A DNA stretch of 64,000 nt, taken from the NCBI GenBank assembly GCA_030063045.1, contig JAQSEB010000008.1:868001-932000 (forward strand), given 5' to 3'. Below are positions 11,801 through 22,700 of the stretch, piece after piece. This stretch comes from Pratylenchus scribneri (lineage: Eukaryota > Nematoda > Chromadorea > Rhabditida > Pratylenchidae). The notes beneath the pieces are model-generated. The model ran no database searches, was not told the origin of the DNA, and worked only from the letters and a program-made list of their open reading frames with translations. How positions within the stretch are numbered: position 1 is the first letter of the stretch; the number at the start of each line of letters is the position of its first letter. The translations under genes were made by a program, and so were the position numbers.

Positions 11801-14800
11801 ATTCTTCTTGTCGATTCCTTAACAAAAATTTAAAATTATTGATGATGATGATTACATAGAATTTTCTTATGATAAAAATTTATGACAAGTGAAGAAATTT
11901 TAAATTTTTCTGCTAAATTATTGCTATATGATAAGCCTTTAACCTACCAAAAAATTTGATTAAATATATATATAATTTATCATTTTTTCTAATTCATAAA
12001 GAAACTTTCATTTACAAAAAAAGGCAGATTACATTGAAATATATAAACTGGACTTTGGGCCATACTGGGATTCTACCCAATGGAAGAAAGAAGGAGAATC
12101 AGAATATACCAAACAAGAATTTGAAGAAGTATTATTAATTAGCATTTAATAAAATAAAATTTTTATTTAATTATAAAAAATTTATTTCGATACTTTTTTT
12201 TTATAATTTTAATATTTTTTAGTATTACAAAATGCTCTGTTGGATTGTTGAAAAACAAAAAATTACAACAAATACTGTGGTTGAAATTGACCTCAATTTT
12301 CTGTCGATTGTGTTTTCCCGCCTTCAAATTCAAGCGGAGCAGCAAAAATTTTTGCTCAATTCCATTGGGAAATGTGGCCAAATTAATATTCTCAATTTTG
12401 TTGATAATCTTTGGGATGTTGAAAGAGGTAGGTTTTTTGCGAAGACAATTTTGAATAAAAAATAAAATATATAATTTAAATCGAATTATTCTACCATTAT
12501 TAACTCAAATTTGACATTTATTATAATAATAATTTAGATTAGATTTTAAGAGACCCTTTTAAATTAGCATTTAGTATTTAGCATTATTGAAACATGGAAT
12601 TTTCAATTTTGTTTGAAAATATTTTTAATGGAAATTGAAATAAAAATTTTAACTGAAAATTCATCGTTTTTTCAGTTAAAAATTTATTTGGCTGCAAAAT
12701 ATTTTATTTAATTTTAAAATATGTACTGCTGAGAAATATTTTAACATTTTTTCAATGTCCAATTTCTATTCTAAAACAATTACTTTGCCATTTTACTGCT
12801 TAATTGTTTATATTTAAATAATGTGTGTGTTTGTGTAATGTCGATTAATTATTATTAGGGAGCGGATTTTTAGGTTTTAGCCTATTTTTTGCGTATAGGC
12901 CTGGGTCTGAAACGTTCAAAAAACGTTTCCGCAAGGCTCAAAACTCACTGTGACAAGAGATTTTTTCACCTATTTTTACCTATTTTGGCACTTTTTTACA
13001 CCTAAAATCCTATTTTGGACTTTGTTGACCTATTTTGCACCTATTTTCCCATATTTTCCAGAAATTTTTTTATTTTTTGCATAAATTTTTGAAAAATTTG
13101 AAAAAAGGTTAAAATTATTGGATTTTTAAATTCACACATCGGGTTTTTAGGAAAAATGGGTATCATTTTTTTTATTCTCAAAAGCAAAAAATTCTACAAA
13201 AGGCTAATATTATTTTCACTATAAACTTTGAATTTTAGAAATATTTCAATCTAAAAATGACAATGCACCATTCAATTCAACTAGTCGAGCTGCATCGAAT
13301 GAGCTTTCCCAAAATTCCCCTAGTCCCTTTTGGCAATAACTTAACAAGATTGAAAAATATCGAATATCCGAATTCAGGATCTTGCTCAAAGAAGAATTCA
13401 ATTTATGCTTAAAAATGTAATTTCTAAATTTTAAAATTATTTTCCTTCTATTCCAAATTTCTACATCCTTGCCTCAATGAGATTATGCGATGTTTGATGT
13501 TCATTCAAATTCAATATATAAGCTTATAATAGGCGAATTTCACACCGAAAAACTAGCAAAAAAACAAGAAATTTGTAATTTTTAAAAGTTTAATGCCCAT
13601 TTATTGTGTTTTAACGATTTAATATTTGACCTATTTTGGCATTTTGCGACCTGTTTTGGCCTTTTTTCGACCTATTTAGGTGCCTATTTTGAGATTTTTG
13701 CCACCTAAAAATCCGGTCCCTAATTATTATCATCAATCAAAGGATTTTTTATTTTGTTAGTCCTATAATAATGCAATATCAAATTAATTGAAATGAAAAA
13801 CCACATTTTTCAGATGAATTTTTTACTGTCTATCCGGAGACCCGTTTTTTTTCCATGGCCAACATTTGCCAAACGAATGAATTTTTAAAAGATCCGTTAT
13901 TAATTTTGATCTATATGAAACTAATGCCAGAAGATGTATGTTTTATAATTAAATTATCATAAAAATGTAGACAATATTTTCTAATTGAGTAAATTCAATA
14001 ATGTTTTCCTCTTTTAAATTTGATTTTTAAACTTAATTTTTACATTTTTTTTACAGATTTTGCAACTTTTGAAATGTTATATGGATTCGATTATCTCATT
14101 TGAAAAGCCTTATCGTCTGTTTTATTATTGCCCTAATGTTGATAATAATATTTGTGCTTTTTTACTTGAGGTAATCATAGATTATTATTAAAAAAATGAA
14201 AATTTATTTAATATATTCAACTATTAATGTAAATAAATTTTAGGATTTTAAAAAATCAGAATCACCATATTCTTATTTTGCATTAGTACCTGGAATTTTC
14301 CAAAAAGGAGAATATTCTAAAATATATTACAATCAAATTACGAAGGAATGCCTACGGATTGTGCCCGCCATTATGTCTGTTTTATTTTAATAATTATTGA
14401 TTATATTAAATAATAATCATTTTATATTATATTCATCAGCTAAAATTGTAAATTATTTAGTTTAATATTCGGGTAGAAAAGCCCCGAAACTGGCAGATTT
14501 AATCGAAAATTAAAAAATGTATCTTTAAACTTTAAATAAATTTACAAACTTTAGGAATAAATATAGAAATTTCGATTAAAAAATGTAATTTTTTTGATTT
14601 CAATTTTAAAAATTATTTTTAATTTAAATATGTTACGGCCATTCTTGGAAATGGTAATTTTGGAAATCTCGGTTTCTAAGCATCGGACAGACTCGAGAGT
14701 AGACTCATTCGACTCGACATGGTAGATTTACTATATGAAATTTCAATTACAGACTGTTATACCCTAACCCTAGCTTCTAAACCATTCTGTAATTGAAGTT

Positions 14801-15466
14801 TCATATAGTAAATCGACCATGCCGAGTCGAATGAGCCTCTCGAATTTGTAAGATGCCTAGAAGCCGAGATTTCCAAAATTGTCCAGCCAAAAAGCCTGGG
14901 CTCTAGAAATGCTTAATTTCCAATATTACCCCTTACAAATATATAACAAATAAATTCAGGCATTCTAATAGAGAAACCGAACATACGCCATTCTACATGG
15001 CTCGTTATCAGATTGATAATGTTGAAGCAGACATCAAATATAAACCATTTTTTGATCGTCAAGAATTGAATGTAGTTCAAAGTGACGCAGATTGGATATT
15101 GTATAATGTAAGTCAATTTATTTGAGATTGATATTTTAGAATTTGCTCATCATCAGCTATTTCGATTTCAGAAAATTGAGAAAATCAAAATTGACAATTT
15201 TAAATCAAAATAATCGAAAATAAATATGAAATTGAAAAGCTTTTTTGCAAATTTTGTAAAAATACCGAATCTTAGCAACCCTAAAGATAAATATGATAAA
15301 TAAAATTTTTGAATATGAAGGAAAAAATATATAATATTATTATTATTACTTTATTTCCTCTTAGAACATAATTAATACTGCTGTATCTGGAAATAAAAAC
15401 ATATCATTTTCAATTATGTATCATGGTTTAGCAAATAAAGAAATTCTTTTTTCTTCCTTTGAATGA
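8864..15466 (+). CDS. Multi-exon protein with F-box-like N-terminus, function unknown
   Basis: Proposed exons: 8864-9036, 10679-10931, 11072-11255, 11710-11777, 12028-12128, 12223-12427, 13814-13935, 14057-14170, 14244-14374, 14960-15107 and 15365-15466. All junctions close in phase except 11777 to 12028, where a small exon is probably missed. The N-terminus, LDDIISALAFLNRRQLLIF followed by QANRKTYNIV, has the look of an F-box (leucine-rich helix, then a conserved NRR/Y segment). This would suggest an adaptor for SCF ubiquitin ligases, but the match is by eye only. Later exons contain CPNEHFSSSPP, EYYKMLCWIVEKQK, VYPETRFFSMANICQTN and FYMARYQIDNVEADIKY, with no family recognised. Introns are unusually large for the window (up to 1.6 kb) and hold a hAT-like element and a MITE. 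The terminal exon is supported by phase only. Confidence 0.5.
12856..13722. mobile_element. Non-autonomous hAT-like element, 867 bp, with 8-bp target duplication
   Basis: Terminal inverted repeats TAGGGAGCGGATTTTTAGGT (left) and TAGGGACCGGATTTTTAGGT (right, reverse complement) differ at one position. The element is flanked by a perfect 8-bp direct repeat ATTATTAT (12848-12855 and 13723-13730). An 8-bp duplication with TAGGG ends is typical of hAT transposons. The subterminal regions are rich in the phrase CCTATTTT(GG) in both halves, the sort of repeated motif that hAT transposases bind. No transposase is encoded. Sits in an intron of the F-box-like gene. Confidence 0.9.
14648..14880. mobile_element. 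Palindromic MITE (GGAAATCTCGG family), copy 1
   Basis: Left arm TTTTGGAAATCTCGG ... GACTCGACATGGTAGATTTA ... TATGAAATTTCAATTACAGA; the right arm is the reverse complement with a few changes (CATATAGTAAATCGACCATG, AGCCGAGATTTCCAAAA). The short loop contains ACCCTAACCCTAGC. Relatives occur at 21008-21285, 23266-23558 and 57290-57530. Lies in the intron before the 14960 exon. Confidence 0.8.
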
Positions 15467-15708
15467 GAAATGCCCTTCAAATTTATGCCCAAAAACTAGC
15501 AGAGTGATAATTTATGGGCAAAGACTATAAATTATAAAATTGTGCCAAAAAAGATATAAACATTTTTTGTGAAAAATGGTCTTTTTTGATCAATTCCATT
15601 TTACTTTAAAAAATGGATTGAGGAAGTGAAAACTTATGTGAAATTCAAAATTTGCATATTTAAAGTAACATTAAAAAAGATAAAAATTTAATTCGCTTTC
15701 ATATTTAG

Positions 15709-15885
15709 GATGAGATCAAGGAAACAAAAATATTCGACGAATGTTTGCCACCATCATTTATATATTCATTTTCAACATTTTATGCAAATGTTTTCCCATA
15801 TGATTTTGGCCAGAATGGAGAATTATTCAATGGACATTGTAGTACCAGCATTAGACAATCAATTGTGCCTCCATAAATATAATTG
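15709..15885 (+). other. Possible exon fragment of unknown gene
   Basis: After a TATTTAG acceptor an open frame runs DEIKETKIFDECLPPSF, then SFSTFYANVFPYDFGQNG, ending at a TAA after SIVPP. The composition looks protein-like and it lies 240 bp past the stop of the F-box-like gene. It may be an alternative last exon of that gene or the last exon of a lost neighbour. No donor that would join it cleanly was found. Confidence 0.3.
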
Positions 15886-15889
15886 TTTC

Positions 15890-16744
15890 GATTTGTAGAG
15901 ATTTATAATAAAATATTTTTTATTTATCATTTTTTGATATATTTTTAAATAATTTTTTAATTTTTAAAGCCAATTGAATTCCATTATTTTCCATTTTCCC
16001 ATTCCCAGCTGCGTTGAATGTGATGCCATACTATGAAACTGTTTCAATTTAGATATCATTTGATAGAATTAATTGAGTTTATTTAAAATTATAAAAATTT
16101 TTAATTGGCCAATTTAAATTATAAAGTAAATAAAAATTGTCATTCCTTATTTATAGTATCTTAATTTTTTCCGTCGAATTATAGCTTAATCGACGCGTCT
16201 CGGTGAGACAAGCCGGAATCTGCCATTGGTTCCGCTTAAAACTCGAAAATGAAGAAGTTATGACCATTTTTTTTATAATTAGGGCTAAGAATAGGGGCTA
16301 GGATTAGGGTTAGGGTCAGGGCAGGATGGGATTAGGGGCTAGGGTAGGGTTAGGTTGGGGATATGTTGGGGTTAGGGGCTAGGGTTGTGTTAAAATTTCA
16401 TTTTTGACTTACTGTAACTCAGCCCCTGGGGCATTTTCGGATTTCCTCCACCCCTAGATCGACACAGTTTTTCGAGCTCTTTCGAATGAGCTATCACTCA
16501 CCCTGATTCGTCAACTAGAAAAAAGTGGCTCATACGTTAAAATTTTCTTAGAAACAATTGGAAAGAATAAAATGGTTTTATGGATGTTGTGCCTCGCGAA
16601 CATCATTCATCACATTTGTATACTTGAATAACCGCTCTAATTAATGCCTGAATAACTGACTAATAATATTATGTTTGAATAATTCCGCCTAATTTAGGCT
16701 TGAATAATTCCTCCAAACATTTTATTGTTTTTTGGACAGCAATT
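15890..16744. other. Intergenic: repeat-derived sequence
   Basis: Contains at 16160-16545 a region with GACGCGTCTCGGTGAGAC, a GGGGTTAGGGCTAGGG-type middle and GGGGCATTTTCGGATTTCC, partly similar to 61205-61470. At 16600-16735 there are degenerate units TTGAATAATTCCGCCTAATT, a diverged relative of the 41-bp CCGCCT satellite found at 35.6, 45-47 and 54-57 kb. No gene seen. Confidence 0.6.
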
Positions 16745-17310
16745 TTAAAATAATAATTATTGGTTTATTGGTGTCAAAAAAGCTAATTTATTCAATTTTA
16801 TTATTTTTATTCATGTTTTTGATCAATAAAATTATAAAAATTATATTTAAAAAATAAATAAAATTATCACATTACTACTATTTTCACATCACAAATTATT
16901 ATTCATGGCCTCTGCACAATAATGCTGCCCCCACTGAATTGCTTGAAATTGTTTCCAGCAACCGAATTTTGGGGCCCAATTTGTTCGTCCCTACTCGCTG
17001 CCCATCCAACTCGATTTCCTCTATTATTTTCAATTTCGGCATCAACATTCTTGCTAATTTCTCCGCCAAACATTTTTGGTACCATTTTCGATTGGTCCAC
17101 TGCGAGTGGAGGAAATTGGGCGGCCTCAGCCTGTTGCATTTGCCGAATCAAATTATAAACATTTTCATTGCCATTGAACATATTGTAGACTGAAAATATG
17201 TATAGTAAAAGATTAATATATTTTGCGATCCATTAAATAAAAAAATATTTGCCAAAATTAAGAATTCTTTTAAAACTTTCTTAGCCATTTATAGACCAAT
17301 TTCCAATTTA
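16745..17310. repeat. Segmental duplication, copy 2 (partner 5695-6240)
   Basis: Same text as 5695-6240 including 3' flank, terminal exon and intron start. Here the exon is connected in phase to upstream exons, so this is likely the source copy. Confidence 0.85.
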
Positions 17311-19242
17311 AAAATCAAAATATTATAATTCTTTTAATTTTGTACAAATTCATATACCGTAAAACCTCTTTTACTCCAGGACCTTTATTAGCTCCTTAAA
17401 GCAAATCAAAAAAAATTTTTACTATTTCTTAGCTCCCTAAAGCTCTATAAAATCCGCTAAAATTTTAATTTATTCAAAAATATCCATAAAATTAAGGATT
17501 TAAACTTCTAATTTCTCAATTCTTGGAGGGTTGTAATTTGTAAATTAATTCCCCATGGGGAAATCATACGGGTAATTAATATCAGAAACCACTATTTTTT
17601 TATTCAAAATTCCATAATTTAAAATTTACCATGTCTAATTCGATTGCTTTCTTCCTGCAAATTTTGTTCAACTTCTTCGGGCACAATTCCTCGTCGAATT
17701 AATGAAAAATCGGGTTGGGGAAAGACAGAGCGGAATGTTGTTGAGGGCACAATGTTGCTTTCATCCTTAAGATTATGATAAAAAAAATTGGCCAATTTCC
17801 TATAATTTTTTAACACCTTCTCATCCTCTGCCCCTTCATTTTGGGTTGATTTATTCAATTGAAGGACCCAATCATCGTCGGCTTTTGAGTCCACATTTCC
17901 TTCCTTCGATTCTATGGATTTTAAATTTGCTTCTTTCTTTCCCGTTTGTTTCAGTTTTTCGCCATCATTTTGACTAATTTTGTCATCAATTTCGGCAGAA
18001 GGTGGAATATCGTCTCCATCCCTTATGATTTCCTTTTTATTTGAGCCATTATGATGAAGTAATTGGTCCAAAATATTCTCATTTGTGGGTGACTTTCCTT
18101 CAGGATAAATTTAATAATTTTTTTAATTTTGAATTTCTCTGAGACTGGGAGTTAGCTGCCAGCCTAAATTTGCTTAACATTAAAATAACCTAAATTTTGA
18201 TTAAATTTAGCTTAATATTTTCCTAACTTATTTTGATCATAAAATTTGGTTAAAAATAATTTTCGGCAACTACTTAAGGCTAATGTAATGTTTTAATTTT
18301 AATAGAAATATAAATTAAAATAGCACAAAAAGCCCAAACTTCTATCTTGGAAAGCATAGTGGATAAAAAGATGCGCTTAATGTCTATGATTCAATTTCCC
18401 GTAAGTTTGGGCAGTATATTTGTTTATAATTAACTTAATATTAAGCTAAATCCCTATAATATTAAATTATCTTGTGTTTTTGACAAAATTTTAGCTAATT
18501 TTAAGCTAACTCGGCCTTAAAGTTTGACAAGAAATTGGCGCTACATAACATAAGTACAGAATAGCTTAAGATCAATTTTAAGCTAATTTCCAGTCTCATA
18601 GTTAATTATTTTTTTACCTTCCTTGACTTTTCCATGAATTTCCTTTTCTTTCTTTTCCTCCCTCTCATTCTCATCTGCCTCTTTTCCAATTCCTTCAATT
18701 TGTTGTTTTGCTTCCAATTTTTCCATCGGCAAATTTCCCTTCAAAACCACAAATTTTTCGCCTCCAACATTGTCATTCCCTCCATTCTTTCGGCCATATT
18801 TTTCAATTCGATTGCTTCCTTTTCTCATCAATGAATATTGTTTTTCCTCCTCATTTTTTCCATTTCCAAAATTCTCCAATTTCTCCATTCCCTTCTTCTT
18901 CTTCCCTCCATCCTCTTCTTCTTCCTTCTCATCATCTTCATCATCGTCTTTGCCGCATTCCACAAAACAATCATCATCCTTTTCCTCCGAATTCATTATA
19001 ATATTCTTCACCAAATCGCCGCTGTTTATTCCCGGATGTGCTTTTCCTTCTCTTTCAGCCTCCTCAAAATCCCCTTCCATGGCCATCATCGAATCATGAA
19101 TTGTATTTTCTTCCTTCTCTTCGCCACCTTTATCTTTCCTCTCATTGCTCTCATTTTTATCCTTTTTGACTTCTTTTGATTCAGAAGACCCAGATTGACC
19201 CACTGCCTTTGAAGTTTCTTCTGCTTCAGCCACAAATGCATT
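16903..19242 (-). CDS. K/E-rich exons downstream of the C-type lectin gene (alternative 3' end or separate gene)
   Basis: Exons 18618-19242, 17630-18097 and 16903-17189 join in phase (both junctions phase 1). The first exon starts after TTTTTAG with phase 0 and encodes VAEAEETSKAVGQSG, then acidic runs (DDDEDDEKEEEEDGGKKKK). The second has HHNGSNKKEIIRDGDDI and NYRKLANFFYHNLKDES. The last ends SGGSIIVQRP. No start exon or signal peptide is seen between 19243 and 19730. The in-phase match with the donor after exon 7 of the lectin gene (20306, phase 0) allows the model that the lectin gene splices either to its own last exon (20063-19731) or to this set. A trans-spliced downstream gene starting at an internal ATG is the alternative. 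Confidence 0.5.
17355..17574. mobile_element. TACCGTA MITE, copy 2 (intron)
   Basis: Starts TACCGTAAAACCTCTTTTAC and ends with TACGGGTA. Interior shows GCTCCCTAAAGCTCTATAAA and TCCCCATGGGGAA. Located in the last intron of the K/E-rich exon set, just beyond the duplicated segment. Confidence 0.8.
18140..18598. mobile_element. MITE-like element, TGAGACTGG terminal inverted repeats
   Basis: Left end TGAGACTGGGAGTTAGCT; the right end reverse-complements to TGAGACTGGAAATTAGCT (16 of 18 matching). The interior is rich in TTAAGCTAA/TTAGCTTAA motifs in both orientations. About 460 bp, no coding capacity. It fills almost the whole intron 18098-18617. Target duplication not clear. Confidence 0.75.
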
Positions 19243-19344
19243 CTAAAAATACAGTAAAATGCCATCAATTTGATGTTAGAAGTATATAAATTTGCCCGAT
19301 GAAGAATGAATTTAACCAAATCTTTCATATCGAAAAATAATCAT

Positions 19345-19520
19345 TTTTTGAGGCCATATAACTTGACAAAATCGGACTTCTTTAAAATTCCCTAACCGCT
19401 AGAGTCCCCAAAACCATCCTCTGGCCCTAAACCTAATCCTGAGCCCTAATACCTAGATATAGTCAAGTTACATAGCCTCAAATATATAATATCTTTGAGA
19501 GGAAAGAATTTGGGTAAATA
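19345..19520. mobile_element. TTTGGCGAAAA-family palindrome, truncated copy
   Basis: Contains TTTTTGAGGCCATATAACTT and, 100 bp on, AGTTACATAGCCTCAAATAT, the inner arms of the element at 1498-1772, with a CCCTAAACCTAATCC-like middle. Lies between the two terminal-exon sets of the lectin locus; no gene seen in 19243-19730. Confidence 0.65.
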
Positions 19521-19730
19521 TTTTCCCATTTGATATCGGTTATTAAAAATTTATTTTTTGGGCATTAATTTGTGTTTATGGCGAACAATTTAAATATAGG
19601 AAAGAATGAATAAATAAATAAATTAGAAAGACAAGAAATTAAATTGGGTTGAAAAGTGATCAAAAAAGCCACAAAAACATTTATTATTCCCGTTCATTTT
19701 CATCAATTTGTCTGCTTTCTTCTCCGAATT

Positions 19731-22700
19731 TTAATCATAATCATCCCCATCCGATATGGGACGAAAAGCTGCTCCTCGGCTGCCTCCAATTTGGCGATGA
19801 TCTCCGGCTAACATTTCTGGGTCCAACATCATTCGAAATAAATCGCCGTACAAATTTGCGGCCCGATCAAAAATGCGCAATTCCGGTGATGTTTCCATCA
19901 ACGAATTCAATTCATCATTTTTGGCCAATTTTCTTGAAGATTCTCCATTTCCATGGATGACTGGCGAACCAAATAAGGGACGGCGCCATTTTCGATCCAC
20001 CGAAGAGGATGATGATGAGGAAGATGAGGAGGTAGAGGAATCATTGGGAATGAGGATGGCCTTCTGAAACAGCTCGAAATCAGTATTCGGTTTTTATTTT
20101 AATTTTTTGTCCCAAAATGTTTTTTTATTGGAATTGGAAATTAATTTATTTTTGCTGCAAAAATTGGTTCCTGAAATGTGAGCATAAACCGAATTTTTTT
20201 ATTATTTTTCGAGTTGTTTCAGTGCCGAAAATAAAATAACAATAAAAATTAGATAGATTAGATATCCCATTTTTGTACAATATTTTGTTCCCTTCAATTG
20301 CTCACCTTCTTTTGGCCATCTTTCTCAACAACATTCTTCTTCTCCTTTTCCTCCTCTTTTTTCTCCTTCCTCACATTCTTCTCCTTTTCCTCTTCATTTT
20401 CCTTCTTTCCATTTTCTTCTCGAATTTTTATTGTTTCTTTGGCCAAGTTTCCCTCCTCTCCTCCCAATCCCATCATTTTTTGTACGGCTGTAATTATTTC
20501 TTCCAAATGCTTAATTCTGCTCTGCACTGGCCCTCCAATGGCCTTCTTCCTCTGCCCTTCTTCTTCATCTCTTTCTCGTCTTTCACTTTTGGCCAATTCG
20601 CCTTCTTCCTTTTTCTTCTCTTCTGCCTCATTCCCCTCAATAACATATTCCTCCTTGCTATTCAGAGTACGTTCCAGCGTTTCGGCCACAACCGAAAGTG
20701 GATCTGGTTTAGTCGGTTTCACTGCAGCAGCCGAAGATGGTACAGTTTGATTGGTTTCAATTGTTTTTATTGCTTCCACTTTTTCCTTTTTATCTTCATC
20801 CTTTTGTGTGCCATTTGTTTCTTTTCGTTCTGCCTCTGATCGAATTGCATGGAGCACAATTGGTTCTGGGGCATCAGCAGCTAATGAATCATTCTTTGAT
20901 TTGATGGAGTTGTTGTTTGAATCTGTGGAATTCATTAATGAATATTTTGTTGTAATTTTGAAGATTAGTAAATTGTAAATTCCCGAATTTTTTAGATTTT
21001 GGTTGTTAAATTTTGGAAATCTCAGCTTTTTGTCACTATAGAGACTTTAAAATTGGCTAATTTTATACGACATGATCGATTTAGTCTATGAAATTTAAAT
21101 TTTGGACTCAAAAAAGCTTATTGATAAAAGTTAATAAAATAAACCAAAACCGGTTTTGGCTTAAAAAGGTTGCTAATTTTCTATTGAAATTTCATAGAAT
21201 TAAATCGACAATGCCTAATCGATTGATCCTATTCTCACCAGGTATGTATGAAGTCTAAAAGTCGAGATTTACAAAATTTATAAGTCTAAAATCTTAAATT
21301 CCAGAATTTACCAATTTCCTGTATTTTTTATAACTAATAAATCAAATATATTAAATATTTTACCTGCTGAAATATTCGTCGATTGTTGTTGTTCATGTGC
21401 CCGAATGCATGCCGCACTGTTTGCCCTCGAACAATCATCATTACCATTGCCACCAATATTGGCTTTTGGCTCCGACTTCTCTTCTGCCGATGCCAACAAA
21501 ATCATTGTTTTTTCATCACCGGGCAAAGTTGAATTCGAATTTGAGGAGGAAGATGAGGCCAATGGGGCAGCCTTTTTGGCCGTAACAATCTCGAGGCCTT
21601 CATTCGAACCATGTCGACCATCCAAATGTTTGTCCTCCACCAAAATTAGTTTACTCTCCGGTTTGACAATGATTTCTGTGCTTGATTTCTTCGTATTCTT
21701 CTCATCGATAATTTCTGTCAATTTATTGCCCGAAAATGACTCCTCTTTTGATTCAATTTTAGGTTTTTCCACAGCTAAATCAATTTTCTTTACTTCTTTT
21801 TTCTCATTTCCCTTCTCGGCTGATTTTTCATCATTCTTGACTTCTTCCTTCTTCACTTCCTTCTTATCATCGTCCTTCTTTTTCTCTTCCTTCCTTTCTG
21901 CCTTCTTCTCTCCCTCCTTCTCTTCCTTGTTCTCTTCCTTCTTCTCTTCCTTCTTCTCTTCCTTCTTCGCTTCCTTCTTTTCATCTTCTTTCTTCTCATC
22001 TTTCTTTTCTACCTTATTTTCTTCTTTCTTCTCTTTCTTTTCATCTTCCTTCTTCTGTACTTCTTCCTTTTTCACTTCTTTCTTTTCTTCACTCTTCTCG
22101 TCCTTCTTCTCTTCCTTCTTTTCTTTCAATTTTTCTTCCTTCTTTTCACCTTCCTTCTTCTCTTCTTTCTTCACTTCATCCTTCTCTTCCTTCTTTTCAT
22201 CTTCCTTCGTCTCTTCTTTCTTCACTTCATCCTTCTCTTCCTTCTTTTCATCTTCCTTCGTCTCTTCTTTCTTTTCTTCTAACTTTTTATTTTCCTCCGC
22301 TGCCTTCTTTTGTCCCTTTTCCGCCGAAGTTGAATTATTATCCGTCGAAGCTGCTGCCACAAAATTATTATTCCCTTCTTCTCCTCCATCAATTGCTTTT
22401 GTCAGTTGTCTTTTATTATTCGGTATTTCATCATCTTCCCGGATTATTTTTGCCACTGTTTTATCCTCTTTGGTCTTTTCATCCAAAATTGTTTCCGATT
22501 TCAACGGTGTTTCCGGAGTTATTGTTGATTCTTTTTTGATGTTTTTTGCCTCGGCACTTTCCACTTGAATAAATGTGGCCACTTTTTCCTGCGATTCTTT
22601 CTCTTTGCTCTTGGCATTTTTGTTCCTTTTCTCCGATTCATTTTGTTCTTCATTCTTTTCCGTTAAATTGCCTTTGGCCACCTCCTTTTCCGGCAAATTG

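Noticed and set aside
16260..16400. Possible interstitial telomere (GGGTTAGGGCTAGGG text)
   Set aside because: Units are irregular and do not match a clean telomeric array such as TTAGGC; similar text forms the loops of palindromic elements in this window.
18634..20839. Several plus-strand frames rich in F, L and S that look like membrane proteins
   Set aside because: Antisense shadows of K/E-rich exons on the minus strand.
21405..22568. 387-codon serine/phenylalanine-rich frame on the plus strand
   Set aside because: Exact antisense shadow of the lysine/glutamate-rich exon of the lectin gene; poly-K/E codons read as poly-F/S on the other strand.
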